From the NCBI GenBank assembly GCA_963704535.1, contig OY969916.1, positions 8,122,001-8,186,000 of the forward strand: 64,000 nt of DNA. Direction: 5' to 3'. Positions 1 through 9,911 of the stretch are shown here, one piece after another (within the stretch, counting starts at the first letter, position 1; the number at the start of each line of letters is the position of its first letter). Source of the DNA: G963704535 sp963704535 (GTDB lineage Bacteria; Chloroflexota; Chloroflexia; Chloroflexales; Roseiflexaceae). The notes under the pieces are model-generated. The model saw only the letters and a program-made list of their open reading frames with translations. It ran no database searches and was not told the DNA's origin. The position numbers and the translations under genes are program-made.

Positions 1-932
1 CGGCCGCCGGGCGCGAGCGCGAAATTGCGCGGCCAGTCCCCGCCGCACGGCACGATCGCGACGGGCGCCAGCCGGCCATCAGGCCCGACGTCAAACACGG
101 CGATGCTGTTGTGGCCGCGGTTGGAGACGTACAGGCGGTCGCCCGACGGCGTGATATGGATGTCGGCGACCTGGTTGTGGGGCGCGCCGGGCGGTAGGGT
201 GTCGAGCGTCTGCCGCTCGCTGAGCGTGCCGTTCGCGGCGTCGTAGTCGTATACGCTGACGGTGCTGTCCAGCTCGTTGGCGGCGTACAGGTGCCGGCCG
301 CCTGGGTGGAAGGCGAGATGCCGCGGGCCGGCACCCGGCCGCGTACCGGCGTGGGCATGCAAGACGAGCTTGCCCGTGGATGGGTCTAATTCGTACACAA
401 GAAGCTGATCCAAGCCCAGGTCGGCAACGACGACGAAGCGACCGCCCGGCGCCAGCGTGGCCGAGTGGGCGTGCGGCTCTGCCTGGCGCTGGGGGTCCGG
501 GCCGCTGCCGTGGTGCTGAACCAGGTCGGCCGGCTCGCCCAACGCGCCGTCGGCCAGGATGGGCAGCACGGCGACACTGCCGGAGCTGTAGTTAGAGACC
601 AGCAGCCAGCGCCCCGTGGAGTCCAGTTCTAGGTGGCAGGGCGCGTCTCCGCCGCTGGGGCGCTGGTTGATCGGCTCGATCGTCCCCGAACCGGCCTCGA
701 AGCGCAAGGCCCAGACTGAGCCGGAACCGCCGTCCTGCTGCCGGCTGGTCTCGCCGACTGCGTACAGCCAGCGCCGGTTGGGGTGTGCGAGGAGGAATGA
801 TGGGTTGGCGATCCCGGCGAATGAGCCGTGGGCCGCCAGCGTGCCGCCCAACTCGTCGAAGCGAAACGCGTGAATGCCCGGCTGGTCGGCGGCGGCGTAG
901 CCGCCGACCAGCAGCAGAGAGTTGTTCATCAT
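1..932 (-). CDS. Lactonase family (6-phosphogluconolactonase-like) beta-propeller, 3'-truncated by window edge
   Basis: The reading frame is open from ATG at 932 to the window edge, giving the first 310 residues. It shows the repeated blade pattern of the PF10282 lactonase/3-carboxymuconate cyclase family, with repeats such as HPNRRWLYAVGE, STGRWLLVSNYSSGSV, PGGRFVVVADLG, HPGGRHLYAANEL and PSGDRLYVSNRGHNS about 50 residues apart. Family members hydrolyse sugar lactones to the acids in the cytoplasm. There is no signal peptide. Two adjacent ATGs follow a weak AGGTGA; I chose the first. Lying next to a sugar-acid dehydratase and an epimerase-type dehydrogenase, it may open aldonolactones or aldarolactones. 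The exact substrate cannot be read from sequence. Confidence 0.85.
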   Translation of the reverse strand, partial: MMNNSLLLVGGYAAADQPGIHAFRFDELGGTLAAHGSFAGIANPSFLLAHPNRRWLYAVGETSRQQDGGSGSVWALRFEAGSGTIEPINQRPSGGDAPCHLELDSTGRWLLVSNYSSGSVAVLPILADGALGEPADLVQHHGSGPDPQRQAEPHAHSATLAPGGRFVVVADLGLDQLLVYELDPSTGKLVLHAHAGTRPGAGPRHLAFHPGGRHLYAANELDSTVSVYDYDAANGTLSERQTLDTLPPGAPHNQVADIHITPSGDRLYVSNRGHNSIAVFDVGPDGRLAPVAIVPCGGDWPRNFALAPGG

Positions 933-945
933 ACGTCACCTTTTC

Positions 946-967
946 GGCCACAAATTCATTTGTGGCC
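946..967. repeat. Perfect inverted repeat GGCCACAAA-ttca-TTTGTGGCC
   Basis: Nine-base perfect arms are separated by four bases, just upstream of the lactonase start and next to a family B element. Nearly the same sequence recurs at about 61166-61186, where it encodes the last residues of GrpE. A dispersed palindromic element is more likely than a dedicated operator. Confidence 0.6.
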
Positions 968-970
968 TGA

Positions 971-1063
971 GACAAAGTTTCGAGCGACCTCATTCTACTT
1001 TACACTGTGGTTGGGGAGAGACTGAGGGGGCTGCCCCCTCAACCCCCTTTTTTCCCAGATGTC
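971..1063. mobile_element. Family B palindromic element, copy B1
   Basis: It starts with GACAAAGTTTCG after TGA and ends on the other strand with TGA|GACATCTGGG. The middle holds the GAGGGGGCTGCCCCCTC palindrome. The TGA at the right end (1064-1066, minus strand) is the stop codon of the sugar-acid dehydratase. Compared with other copies the right end has lost about 25 bp between GACA and CTGGG. Confidence 0.65.
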
Positions 1064-2242
1064 TCACCAGTTCGTCACTGAGCCATCGCGCCGGCGCCAG
1101 TGCGGCGCCTCCCAGAACTGCCACGATTGCGACTGGGCCAGTTGCTCGTCGAGTTCCACGCCCAGGCCCGGCGTCTCCGGCACCGGGAAGGAGTTGCCCA
1201 CCAGCCGCGGCTGCACGGGGAACAGCAGGTCGGCGTCGTTCACGCCCGATTGCCCGTAGTATAGATTCTCGGTCTGGGTCACGCGCACCTCCAGCCAGGC
1301 GAAGTTGGGCACGGCTGCGGCCAGGTGAATCGTCGCGGCCGTGCAGATCGGGCCGAGCGGGTTGTGGGGCATCAGGTCGATGTAGTGCGCCTCGGCCCAG
1401 CCGGCCACCTTCATGGCCTCGGTGAAGCCGCCCACGTTGCAGATGTCAATGCGGGCGAAGTCGGTCAGGTGACGCTCGATGTAGGGCAGAAACTGCCATT
1501 TGCTACTGAACTCTTCCCCGACCGCGAACGGCACATTGGTCAGCTTGCGTAGCGCCGCGTATGCATCGGGCGCTTCGTCGCGGATGGGCTCTTCGAGGAA
1601 ATCGAGCGTGCCGCTGGGCAGGCGCTGGCAGAACGAGGCGGTCTCGGCGATCGACAGGCGGTGGTGATAGTCGATGCCGAGGGTCAGCTCGCTGCCGATG
1701 GCCTCGCGCGCTTTGACTAGCCACTGTGCGGTGTAGGGGATGCTTTCGCGCGGCTCGAAGCTAGCGGGCGGCTCCGGTGGGGCGGGAAGCAGCGGCATGG
1801 CGCGGATCACGCGCCAGCCGTGCGACCACAGCAGCTTGATGTTTTCGAGCATGTGCTCTCCGGTGCCGCCGGCCGCTGTGGCGAAGCAGGGGATGACGTC
1901 GCGCTGCTTGCCGCCCAGCAGTTGGTACACCGGCACGCCCAGCGCTTTGCCGGCGATGTCGTGTAGGGCGATGTCGATCGCGCTCTGCGCCGCCAGCAGG
2001 ACGCGCCCGCCCTCGAAGTACTGGCTGCGGTACAGCTCCTGCCAGATGCGGCCGCGCTGGAGCGGGTCCTGGCCGATCAGGAACGGGCGGAAATGATTGA
2101 GCGCGCCGATCACGGCCAGTTCGCGCCCGCTCAGGCCCGATTCGCCCAGCCCGTATAGGCCCGCATCGGTCTCGACCTTGACGACCAACTGGTTGCGGTT
2201 GCCCACCCACACTGGGTAGAGCTTGATGTCGGTGATACGCAT
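1064..2242 (-). CDS. Mandelate racemase/muconate lactonizing family sugar-acid dehydratase (galactonate dehydratase-like)
   Basis: This 392-residue protein is a full-length enolase-superfamily member with an N-terminal capping domain (about 1-115) and a barrel. Probable Mg2+ ligands are D191 (GIDYHH), E217 or E218 (FLEEPI) and E243 or E244 (AVGEEF), followed by D266 and H293 (MPHNPLGP). This is the arrangement of D-galactonate, D-mannonate and related acid-sugar dehydratases, which remove water to give 2-keto-3-deoxy acids. It follows the epimerase-type gene and precedes the lactonase on the same strand, so an oxidative uronate route (dehydrogenase, lactonase, dehydratase) is plausible. Substrate is an inference; family membership is firm. 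Its TGA stop abuts repeat B1. Confidence 0.9.
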   Translation of the reverse strand: MRITDIKLYPVWVGNRNQLVVKVETDAGLYGLGESGLSGRELAVIGALNHFRPFLIGQDPLQRGRIWQELYRSQYFEGGRVLLAAQSAIDIALHDIAGKALGVPVYQLLGGKQRDVIPCFATAAGGTGEHMLENIKLLWSHGWRVIRAMPLLPAPPEPPASFEPRESIPYTAQWLVKAREAIGSELTLGIDYHHRLSIAETASFCQRLPSGTLDFLEEPIRDEAPDAYAALRKLTNVPFAVGEEFSSKWQFLPYIERHLTDFARIDICNVGGFTEAMKVAGWAEAHYIDLMPHNPLGPICTAATIHLAAAVPNFAWLEVRVTQTENLYYGQSGVNDADLLFPVQPRLVGNSFPVPETPGLGVELDEQLAQSQSWQFWEAPHWRRRDGSVTNW

Positions 2243-2282
2243 GGTGTTTTACTCTTCAGATGCCGACGACCGACGACCGCGC

Positions 2283-2564
2283 ATGAAACGTGAAACGTGT
2301 TGCGTGTTGCGTGTTGCGTGTTGCGTGGCGTCTGGGCGGCCACGGAGGGCGGCCACGGAGGGCGGCCACGGAGGGCAGCCACGGAGGGCAGCCACGGAGG
2401 GTCTGCCCTACAGGTTCTCGATTCTTCTGGGCTCGGTGGGGGCGTATGCAACGCGGGCGTATGCAATACGCCCTTACGTGCCCTGGCTCCATCCTCCATC
2501 CTCATGTGCTGCCCTTTCACCCTTTCACCTTGTCACCTTGTCACCTTGTCATCTTGTCACCTTG
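2283..2564. repeat. Composite repeat R, copy 1 (heptads, 13-bp array, conserved palindrome, 8-bp array)
   Basis: This fills the 320-bp gap between two minus-strand genes. In order it holds gtgttgc heptads, five copies of a 13-bp unit cggccacggaggg, a unique segment with the palindrome GGGCGTAT-gca-ATACGCCC, ccatcct units, and a cttgtcac array. The same modules in the same order occur inverted at 47285-47568 and partly at 63100-63248 and 20090-20165. I see no gene in it. Confidence 0.85.
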
Positions 2565-3398
2565 TCACTCCTCGTGCTGCCATCCAAGGAGACGTTCGGC
2601 CTTGCCGCAGTCGAAGAAGCTCCGGTTGCCGGACAGGTCGCTGCGGATCTCGGTATGCGGGTAATGCTGGCGGGCCAGATCGAGCGAGCGTTCGGCGACC
2701 GCCGTGCGGGGTGCGACGATGTAGAAGACCTCGTGGCCGGCGAAATCGGCGGTCAGGGAGAGCAGGCACGCGCGGCTGGCCTCGTGCAGCAGCGTGTAGG
2801 CCCACAGGTGCCGGATCGCGCCGACGCCCGCGACGGAGGTGATCTCGGCCGCGCGCTCGGAGCTGTCCAGCAGCCAGTGGAAGCGCATGCTGGCGATGCG
2901 CATGCCCTCGTGGCGGCGCGCGAACGCGTCGGCCTGCTGCTCCAGCACCCATTTCGACAGCGAGTAGGGGTCTTCGGCGTAGGTTGGGTGCTGCTCGTCC
3001 AGCGGGAAGTAGTCGTAGCGCGGCGTGCGGCTGTACACGCCGCCGATGGCGTTGATCGACGACGCCAGGCACACGCGCGAGATGCCCAGTGTCGCGGCGG
3101 CGCTGAGTGCATTGTAGCTGCCGGTCGTGTTCTCGACGTACACGACGTGCTCGGGGTGGCCGCCGGGGGAGCGGTGCGCGGCGAGATGGACCAGCGCGTC
3201 GCAGCCGCGAATGGCGGCCACCAACTGGCCGAAATCGCGCGTATCGGCGACCAAGTACTCAGGCCGGACGGCGGGCCACGGGGCGGTCATGGGCGGCAGC
3301 GAGCGGTCAATGCTGACTACGGCGTGGCCCTGCTCAAGCAGGTAGGGGATCAGGCTGCGGCCCATGTCACCGCTGCCGCCGGTGATTGCGATTCTCAT
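2565..3398 (-). CDS. NAD-dependent epimerase/dehydratase (extended SDR), possible uronate dehydrogenase
   Basis: The protein has 277 residues with an N-terminal Rossmann nucleotide-binding loop GGSGDMG (7-13), HLAAH (71-75), the catalytic serine region LASSINAIGG (111-120) and the YxxxK pair Y145/K149 in YSLSK. It belongs to the NAD-dependent epimerase/dehydratase branch of extended SDRs. Length and neighbours (lactonase, acid-sugar dehydratase, mannonate dehydratase) make a uronate dehydrogenase or ketose/sugar reductase role attractive, but no feature I can see separates these from a nucleotide-sugar epimerase. The final codons and TGA run into the cttgtcac repeat array, so the array abuts the stop. 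Confidence 0.82.
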   Translation of the reverse strand: MRIAITGGSGDMGRSLIPYLLEQGHAVVSIDRSLPPMTAPWPAVRPEYLVADTRDFGQLVAAIRGCDALVHLAAHRSPGGHPEHVVYVENTTGSYNALSAAATLGISRVCLASSINAIGGVYSRTPRYDYFPLDEQHPTYAEDPYSLSKWVLEQQADAFARRHEGMRIASMRFHWLLDSSERAAEITSVAGVGAIRHLWAYTLLHEASRACLLSLTADFAGHEVFYIVAPRTAVAERSLDLARQHYPHTEIRSDLSGNRSFFDCGKAERLLGWQHEE

Positions 3399-3417
3399 TG
3401 TGTTTCTCGATCTGTAA

Positions 3418-3515
3418 GAGGCTGTCTGAAAAGGCTGATTGGTCGCTCGTAGTTCGTAGTGGAAGGGGTTCTTGAGGGGGCAGCCCCCTCAAACTCCCCC
3501 TTTTCAGACAGTCTG
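3418..3515. mobile_element. Family A MITE, copy A1
   Basis: The left end is GAGGCTGTCTGAAAAGG and the right end CCTTTTCAGACAGTCTG, flanked by TAA on both sides (3415-3417 and 3516-3518). An internal palindrome TTGAGGGGGCAGCCCCCTCAA makes a hairpin whose arms continue into the ends. It encodes no protein. A second copy follows directly, sharing the central TAA. Confidence 0.85.
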
Positions 3516-3518
3516 TAA

Positions 3519-3615
3519 GAGGCTGTCTGGACAGGTTGATTTGTCGCTCGTAGTTCGTGGTGGAAAGGGGTTCTTGAGGGGGCAGCCCCTCAAACTCCCC
3601 CCTTTTAGACAGCCC
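3519..3615. mobile_element. Family A MITE, copy A2 (tandem with A1)
   Basis: Same ends and internal palindrome as A1, flanked by TAA at 3516-3518 and 3616-3618. Its right terminal repeat overlaps the last codons of the GntR gene: the TAA stop (3605-3607, minus strand) lies inside the element end. Confidence 0.85.
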
Positions 3616-4384
3616 TAAGATGGTCAGTGGACTCCTCCGCCGCCAGCAGGCTACTGAGCACGTCGTTCATGTGTGCCAGCATGAGCAGCCGGGCTTGCGG
3701 CGCATTGCGCGACCGCAGCGCGTCGGCGATCAGCAGGTGGTAGCGCACGGCGCGCGCCGTCATCCCCGGCTCCAGCGAGGTGAGCTTGCGGCTCTCCAGC
3801 AGCAGGTCGTTCACGCTCTCCATCATCCGTGCGAGGATCGGGTTGCGCGCGGCCTGCGCGATGCAGCGATGGAACAGTACGTCCGGTTCGACGAAATCGA
3901 CGCCCTGCCTGGCCTCTTCATCCATCTGCTGCGCCAGCCACTCGATCTGGGCCAGCTCCTCGACGGCGCCGCGCTCGGCAGCCAACGCGGCCAGCTCCGG
4001 CTCCAGGATGCGGCGCGTTTCGGCCAAGGCTACCAGCAGGCCGGTGCTCACGTTCTGGAAGTAGCCGGCCAGGTCCCTGGCGCGCGCGCCGGTGACGAAG
4101 ACCCCCCGCCCGTGCTCGATCTTGACCAGCCCGATCGACTCGATCGACCGCAGCGCCTCGCGCACCGACGTCGTGCTGACGTCCAGCTCTTTCGCCAGCC
4201 GCGCGATGCTGGGCAGGCGCTCGCCGGGCAGCCATTCGCCAGTCTGGATGCGCTGTTTTAGGGCCTCGAACACGACCTGAAAGACCGGGACGTATTGAAC
4301 GACGGACTCATCTCGCTCCGTGGTGGACGCTCCTGGGAGATCGTGATCGGCAGGTGGATCTGAATTGTGCGTCATGGGCTTCAC
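3605..4384 (-). CDS. GntR family regulator with FCD effector domain
   Basis: The 259-residue protein has a GntR winged helix at about 35-98 (LPSIARLAKELDVSTTSVRE, then GLVKIEHGRGVFV) and a C-terminal all-helical FCD domain (about 107-245) with the metal/ligand-site histidine region FHRCIAQAARNPIL. FadR/FCD regulators usually repress acid-sugar or organic-acid catabolism and are relieved by a pathway intermediate. It is divergent from the ABC importer operon whose promoter lies at 4468-4496, so it probably represses that promoter and itself. The last residues (about RAV) and the stop are encoded by MITE A2, so the natural C-terminus was probably altered slightly. Confidence 0.9.
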   Translation of the reverse strand: MKPMTHNSDPPADHDLPGASTTERDESVVQYVPVFQVVFEALKQRIQTGEWLPGERLPSIARLAKELDVSTTSVREALRSIESIGLVKIEHGRGVFVTGARARDLAGYFQNVSTGLLVALAETRRILEPELAALAAERGAVEELAQIEWLAQQMDEEARQGVDFVEPDVLFHRCIAQAARNPILARMMESVNDLLLESRKLTSLEPGMTARAVRYHLLIADALRSRNAPQARLLMLAHMNDVLSSLLAAEESTDHLRAV

Positions 4385-4467
4385 GGCCGCAACATGTGTT
4401 CAGGCAAACGTATCTCGGGCCTGGCCGGATTGCGGCAAGAGATATGATGACTTACGACAAGCCTAAG

Positions 4468-4496
4468 TTGACACAGCGTGGGAGGTCGCATAGAAT
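4468..4496 (+). promoter_or_regulatory. Sigma70-type promoter for the ABC importer operon
   Basis: TTGACA (4468-4473) and TAGAAT (4491-4496) are separated by exactly 17 bp. It lies between the divergent GntR gene and the importer, about 130 bp upstream of the binding-protein start, leaving room for a leader. Confidence 0.75.
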
Positions 4497-4535
4497 TGTA
4501 GCACCCCATGCGATAAAAGGCAAAACGCAGCTGAG

Positions 4536-4556
4536 TGAGGAGGTGCCATGGCATAA
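4536..4556 (+). other. Start-stop mini-ORF (ATG GCA TAA) with strong Shine-Dalgarno
   Basis: In the importer leader GAGGAGGTG is followed after a short spacer by ATG GCA TAA (4548-4556). The ribosome site is stronger than the one of the real gene 70 bp downstream. It could be a translated dipeptide leader, or chance. Confidence 0.35.
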
Positions 4557-4624
4557 GCACTGATCAGATCTCTTTATCGCGACGACGCAGGTCGATCTCA
4601 AATCGTCGAAGGAGACTTACCTCA

Positions 4625-6486
4625 ATGATCAGATCTCAAATTGCTCAGTGCCCTGGTGGTGACGTTGATCGTGCTGGCGGCGTGTGGGGGCGCCCCAGCC
4701 GCGCCCGAGCCGACCGCCGCCCCCGCTGCGGCGCCAACCGCGGCGGGCGCTGCGCCGACCGCTGCCCCAGCCGCCGCCGACGCAACCCCGACGTCCCAGC
4801 CGATCTCGGCCGGGCCGCTGAAGGAAGTCCCGCGCAACCAGACGCTTATTCTGGGTTGGAGCCTCACGTCGCCGATCGGTGTGACCAACCCGTGGGCGGT
4901 GCCGGGCTACACGCACCAGGCCGGCAACGGCTTCATGTGGGAGCCGCTGTACTACTTCGGCATCTTCTCAGACAAGGAAATCCCCTGGCTGGCCGAGAGC
5001 ATGGAGTACACCAACGACGACTTCACCGCGCTCCAGATCAAGCTGAACAAGGCGGCTGCGTGGAGCGACGGCACGCCGGTCACGGCGAAGGATGTCGTCT
5101 TTACGTTTGAAGGGCAGATGAAAAACGACAAGCTGCCCTACCACGCCTCGTTTGTGCAGTTCGTGAAGGAAGTCAAGGCGGTCGACGACCAGACCGTCGA
5201 TGTGACCTTCAAGATCCCGGCGCCGCGCTTCAAGTTCGAGGTGCTGACGCTGAAGTTCGACACCGGCATCCCGATCGTCCCCGCGCACGCGCTGGAGAAG
5301 CAGGCCGACGTGAACGCCTACCCCGGCGGCATTGAGATCCCGCACTCCGGCCCGTATGACCTGGTCAGTTGGGACGCGAACCAGAAGATCTACGACCTGC
5401 GGCCGGATTGGTGGGCGGTCAAGGCCGGCCTGCGGGCAGAGCCGGCCGTCAAGCGCATTGTGATCGTCGGCATCGGCGGCCAGGTCGGCCAGAACATGGA
5501 CACCGTTGCCCAGCGCCTGGTGAACAACGAGATGGACTCGGCGCTCGACATGCGTAGCGCTGTGATCGGCAACATTCTGGCCCAGAACGCCAAAGTGACC
5601 AGCCACACCGGCAATGAGCCGCCCTACGGCTACCTGGACTGGTGGCCGAACTCGCTGTGGGTCAATACACAGCTAGAGCCGTACAACGACCCGCGGGTGC
5701 GCCGGGCGATCAGCCTGACGATCGACCGCGACAAGATCGACGAGGTGATCTACGAGGGCGCCAAGATCGCCACGATCTACCCCTTCCCGCTCTACCCCGG
5801 CTTGCAGAAGTTCGTGGATAGCCCGGCGGTGAAGGCGCTGGAGGCCCAGTACCAGCCGCGCAAGTTCGACCTGGCCGAGAGCGAGAAGCTGATGACCGAG
5901 GCTGGGTTCACCAAGAACGGCGATGGCCTGTGGGAGAAGAATGGCCAGACCGTCAACGGCACCATCAACGGCTTCGAGGGCATCCACGGCGATATCGTGC
6001 CGGTGCTGGTGGAGATGTTGAGGACCGGCGGCTTCGACGCCGCGACCGACTTCAGCCCCAGCGCCATCCAGAACATGTCCGACGGCAAGCCCGGCTTCTA
6101 CATGTTCGGCCACGGCGCGAGCTTGAAGGACCCCTACGCTGCGTTCGAGCTGTTCCACGGTCGCTTCAGCGCGCCAGATCGGCACGACCGCCGGCAACAA
6201 CCGCTTCTCACGCTATTCGAACCCGGAGTACGACAAGATCCTAGATGAGATGGCCCCGCTCGCAGACACAGATCCGAAGTTCCAGGAGCTGGCGCCCAAG
6301 GCGTTGGAGATCTACTGGCGCGACCAGATCGACATCCCGATCATCCAGTGGCTGCACCGCATTCCCTATAACCAGACCTACTGGACCAACTGGCCGACTG
6401 CGGCGAATCTGGCCGACGGCACCAACGGCGCGTTCTGGGCGCACACCGGCCTGCTGGTCGTCACCGGCTTGAAGCCGGCCCAGTAG
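4625..6486 (+). CDS. ABC transporter substrate-binding lipoprotein, family 5 (Dpp/Opp type); two single-base frameshifts
   Basis: AAGGAGAC precedes ATG 4625, which reads MIRS. Removing one base near 4636 joins this to a lipoprotein signal (KLLSALVVTLIVLAAC), a Pro/Ala-rich linker and a solute-binding domain. A second extra base near 6176 (agcgcgCCagatc) separates the body from the C-terminal 100 residues (SRYSNPEYDKILDEMA ... LLVVTGLKPAQ). With both removed the protein is 619 residues, normal for SBP_bac_5. It would capture a solute outside the membrane for the two permeases and two ATPases downstream. Clusters with uronate genes often carry Dpp-like importers for oligosaccharides rather than peptides, so an oligouronide ligand is plausible. 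Confidence 0.9.
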
Positions 6487-6548
6487 TCCATTGTCAGTGG
6501 TCCGTTGTCAGTTGCGGCGCAACTGACAACGGACCACTGACAACTGAC
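6487..6548. repeat. Heptad array tgtcagt/tgtccgt in inverted arrangement
   Basis: Immediately after the binding-protein stop, tgtcagtggtccgttgtcag and its reverse complement form a long imperfect hairpin. The same type recurs at 13172-13217 and 46479-46532. The remaining gap to the permease holds MITE A3 and no gene I can support. Confidence 0.7.
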
Positions 6549-6696
6549 CTTGTCTCATCCTTCACTCCGAATCCCTGCCCAACTGGTGGCGAGGTTCTGT
6601 GGTATGATTAGCAGACTCAACGCCTTTATCCCCGCCAGGACGCTCCGGCGAGCATCCGGCGGGTGCGCTGTCCTTGACGCGGAACTCAGTCTCTGA

Positions 6697-6795
6697 GAGG
6701 CTGTCTGAAAAGGGGGAGTTTGAGGGGGTTGCCCCCACAAGAACCCCTTTCCACCACCGACTATGAGCCACAAATCAACCTTTTCAGACAGCCTC
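6697..6795. mobile_element. Family A MITE, copy A3, with TGA duplication
   Basis: The ends are GAGGCTGTCTGAAAAG and CTTTTCAGACAGCCTC, with perfect 3-bp target duplication TGA at 6694-6696 and 6796-6798. It lies inside the importer operon between the binding protein and the first permease, where its hairpin could reduce downstream transcription. It ends about 20 bp before the permease start. Confidence 0.88.
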
Positions 6796-6816
6796 TGAAC
6801 TCAAGGGGGAGCGAAC

Positions 6817-7815
6817 GTGAGCCTCAAGTTAGTGATACGAAAACTGCTGTTCCTCATGCTGGTGATCTGGGCGGCGTCCACGATCACGTTCTTCATCCCG
6901 CGCATGTCGAACCGCAACCCGGTTCGCGAGCGCTTCGCCGAACTGGCGCGCACGGGTGGCTTCTCGCCGGAAAACCTCGAAATCATCATCGCCTCGTATA
7001 GTGCGCGGTTTGGGCTGGACAAGCCGCTGCTGCAACAGTATATCGACTACATGTCGGGCGTGCTGCGCTTCGACCTGGGCGTGTCGCTCAACAAGTTCCC
7101 ACGCTCGGTCTGGGACCTGATTCTGGATTCGCTGCCCTGGACGCTGGGGCTGCTGGTTGTCACCACGATTTTGTCCTTCATCATCGGCAATCTGCTAGGG
7201 GCGGTCGCCGCGTGGCCGCGGTCGCCGAGCTGGCTGCGCACCTTCGCCACGCCGTTCGTGCTGTTGCAGGGGGTGCCGCCGGTGCTGCTGGGGGTGTTGC
7301 TGCTGTTCTTTGTGGCCTTTCGGCTCAAGCTGCTGCCGTTGGGCGGCGCCTACTCGATTGGCACCGCGCCGAACTGGTCGTGGACTTTCGCGCTGGATAT
7401 GGCGCGACATCAGGTTCTGCCCGCCCTGGCGCTCATTTTTGGCACTGCGGGTGGGTGGGTGCTGTCCATGCGCGGCATGGGCATCACCATCCAGGGCGAG
7501 GACTACGTCAACTTCGCGGAACACAAGGGACTCAGCGGCTTCACCATCTTTAAGGACTACTACCTGCGTAATGCGTTGCTGCCGCAGGTCACCGGCTTCG
7601 CGCTGGCGCTGGGCACAGTAGTTACCTCGGCCATCGTTACCGAGCAGATCTTCTTCTTGCCGGGGATTGGCTCGCTGTTAAATGACGCGATCAGGGCCAA
7701 CGATTTTACCGTGATCTACGGCGTCGTGATCTTCATCACCATCGCGGTCGCCACGCTGATCGTGCTGGTGGAGTTGCTGTACCCGCTGCTCGACCCGCGC
7801 ATCCGCCAGAATTAG
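6817..7815 (+). CDS. ABC transporter permease, DppB/OppB type
   Basis: The 332-residue inner-membrane protein begins with GTG after AGGGGGAG. It has an N-terminal membrane anchor (about 8-28), a periplasmic stretch with the family signature LDKPLLQQYIDYMSGVLRFDLG, and a BPD_transp_1 domain with five further membrane segments. The EAA-type ATPase contact loop lies near FAEHKGLSGFTIFKDYYLRNALLP, and it ends ELLYPLLDPRIR as DppB proteins do. It forms the channel with the next gene. No frameshift is seen. Confidence 0.93.
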   Translation: MSLKLVIRKLLFLMLVIWAASTITFFIPRMSNRNPVRERFAELARTGGFSPENLEIIIASYSARFGLDKPLLQQYIDYMSGVLRFDLGVSLNKFPRSVWDLILDSLPWTLGLLVVTTILSFIIGNLLGAVAAWPRSPSWLRTFATPFVLLQGVPPVLLGVLLLFFVAFRLKLLPLGGAYSIGTAPNWSWTFALDMARHQVLPALALIFGTAGGWVLSMRGMGITIQGEDYVNFAEHKGLSGFTIFKDYYLRNALLPQVTGFALALGTVVTSAIVTEQIFFLPGIGSLLNDAIRANDFTVIYGVVIFITIAVATLIVLVELLYPLLDPRIRQN

Positions 7816-7821
7816 GCAGTC

Positions 7822-7860
7822 AGATGACAAGGTGACAAGATGACAAGGTGAAGGGGTGAT
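7822..7860. repeat. Short array of gacaaggt/gacaagat units
   Basis: Four to five 8-9 bp units follow the permease stop in the gap between the two permeases. They are the same units as in composite R. Confidence 0.6.
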
Positions 7861-7925
7861 ACATCAGCATCATGCCTCACTGACAACTGGCGAATTTGAT
7901 TTTCACATGTCCGCTAGAGGGTCAT

Positions 7926-8825
7926 ATGACTTCCATTGCGATCCCCCAGCCGGAGATTCGGCAACCTGGTAGGCTCAGGCTGCTCCTGCGCTATCTGCGC
8001 CGCAACAAGAGCCTGCTGATCGGCCTATTGATCCTGTTCTTGCTGGTTGCTTTCACTGTGATCGGCTTGCTGACGATCGATACAAAAAATGCCTATCCGC
8101 TGTCCGTTCGCTCCAGGCAGCCACCCAGCGCGGCGTTTCCGCTCGGCACCGACTTCTTCGGTCGCGACCTGCTGGCGGCCATGGTGGTGGGCCTGTGGCA
8201 GACGGCGCTGATCGGCGTGCTGGCCGGCGGGGTGGGCACGCTGATCGGCATCGTGCTGGGGTTCATCTCGGCGTACTTCGGCGGCTGGCTCGATATGGGC
8301 ATCAAGGGCATCTGCCAGATTCTGACGCCCATCCCGGTGCTGCTGATCCAGGTCGTGATCGCCAGCTCGCTCGATAAACGGTCGGTCACGATCTACACAA
8401 TGGCCTTAGTTGTCGTGATGCTGGCCTGGATGGGGCCGACGCTAGTGATCCGCTCGCAGGTGCTCTCGATGAAAGAGCGGCAGTTTGTCGCCGTCGCCAA
8501 GCTGTCGGGCGTCGGCGACCTGGGGATCATCTTTGGCGAGATCCTGCCCAACCTGCTGCCGTTTATCGCCGCGTCGTTTGTGACCCAGGTGTTCTCGGCC
8601 GTGTTCGCGGCGTTCTACCTGGCCGTGCTGGGGCTCGGCCCGCTGCGCGAGCCACTACTGGGCAATATCATCTGGGCCGCGCAATCTCAGGGGGCGTTCT
8701 TCAACGGCTGGTGGTGGTGGCCGATCTGGCCGGCGCTGGCGATGGTGCTGATCCTGGGCTCGCTGGCCCTGATCATCATGGGACTCGACGAACTGGCCAA
8801 CCCGCGCGTGCGCAGGTCTGAGTGA
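7926..8825 (+). CDS. ABC transporter permease, DppC/OppC type
   Basis: I chose ATG 7926 (MTSIAIPQPEIRQ), 11 bases after AGAGGG; an in-frame ATG at 7896 would add ten residues with no support. The 299-residue protein has one N-terminal anchor, the DppC signature PLGTDFFGRDLLAAMV (about 75-90), five membrane segments and an EAA loop (about AVAKLSGVGDLGIIFGEILP). The C-terminus LDELANPRVR is typical. It pairs with the DppB-like permease. It ends 9 bp before the first ATPase, indicating one transcript. Confidence 0.93.
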   Translation: MTSIAIPQPEIRQPGRLRLLLRYLRRNKSLLIGLLILFLLVAFTVIGLLTIDTKNAYPLSVRSRQPPSAAFPLGTDFFGRDLLAAMVVGLWQTALIGVLAGGVGTLIGIVLGFISAYFGGWLDMGIKGICQILTPIPVLLIQVVIASSLDKRSVTIYTMALVVVMLAWMGPTLVIRSQVLSMKERQFVAVAKLSGVGDLGIIFGEILPNLLPFIAASFVTQVFSAVFAAFYLAVLGLGPLREPLLGNIIWAAQSQGAFFNGWWWWPIWPALAMVLILGSLALIIMGLDELANPRVRRSE

Positions 8826-8834
8826 GAGTAAGTT

Positions 8835-9849
<1,015 letters not shown>

Positions 9850-9911
9850 ATCCGCCTGAACACGCGCCGCGCAATTCTTGAGGGTTCGTAAAAGAATACG
9901 TTCCACATCCG

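Noticed and set aside
4622..4888. Start of the binding protein at TTG 4641
   Set aside because: The only good Shine-Dalgarno serves ATG 4625 in another frame, and dropping one base gives a normal positively charged lipoprotein signal.
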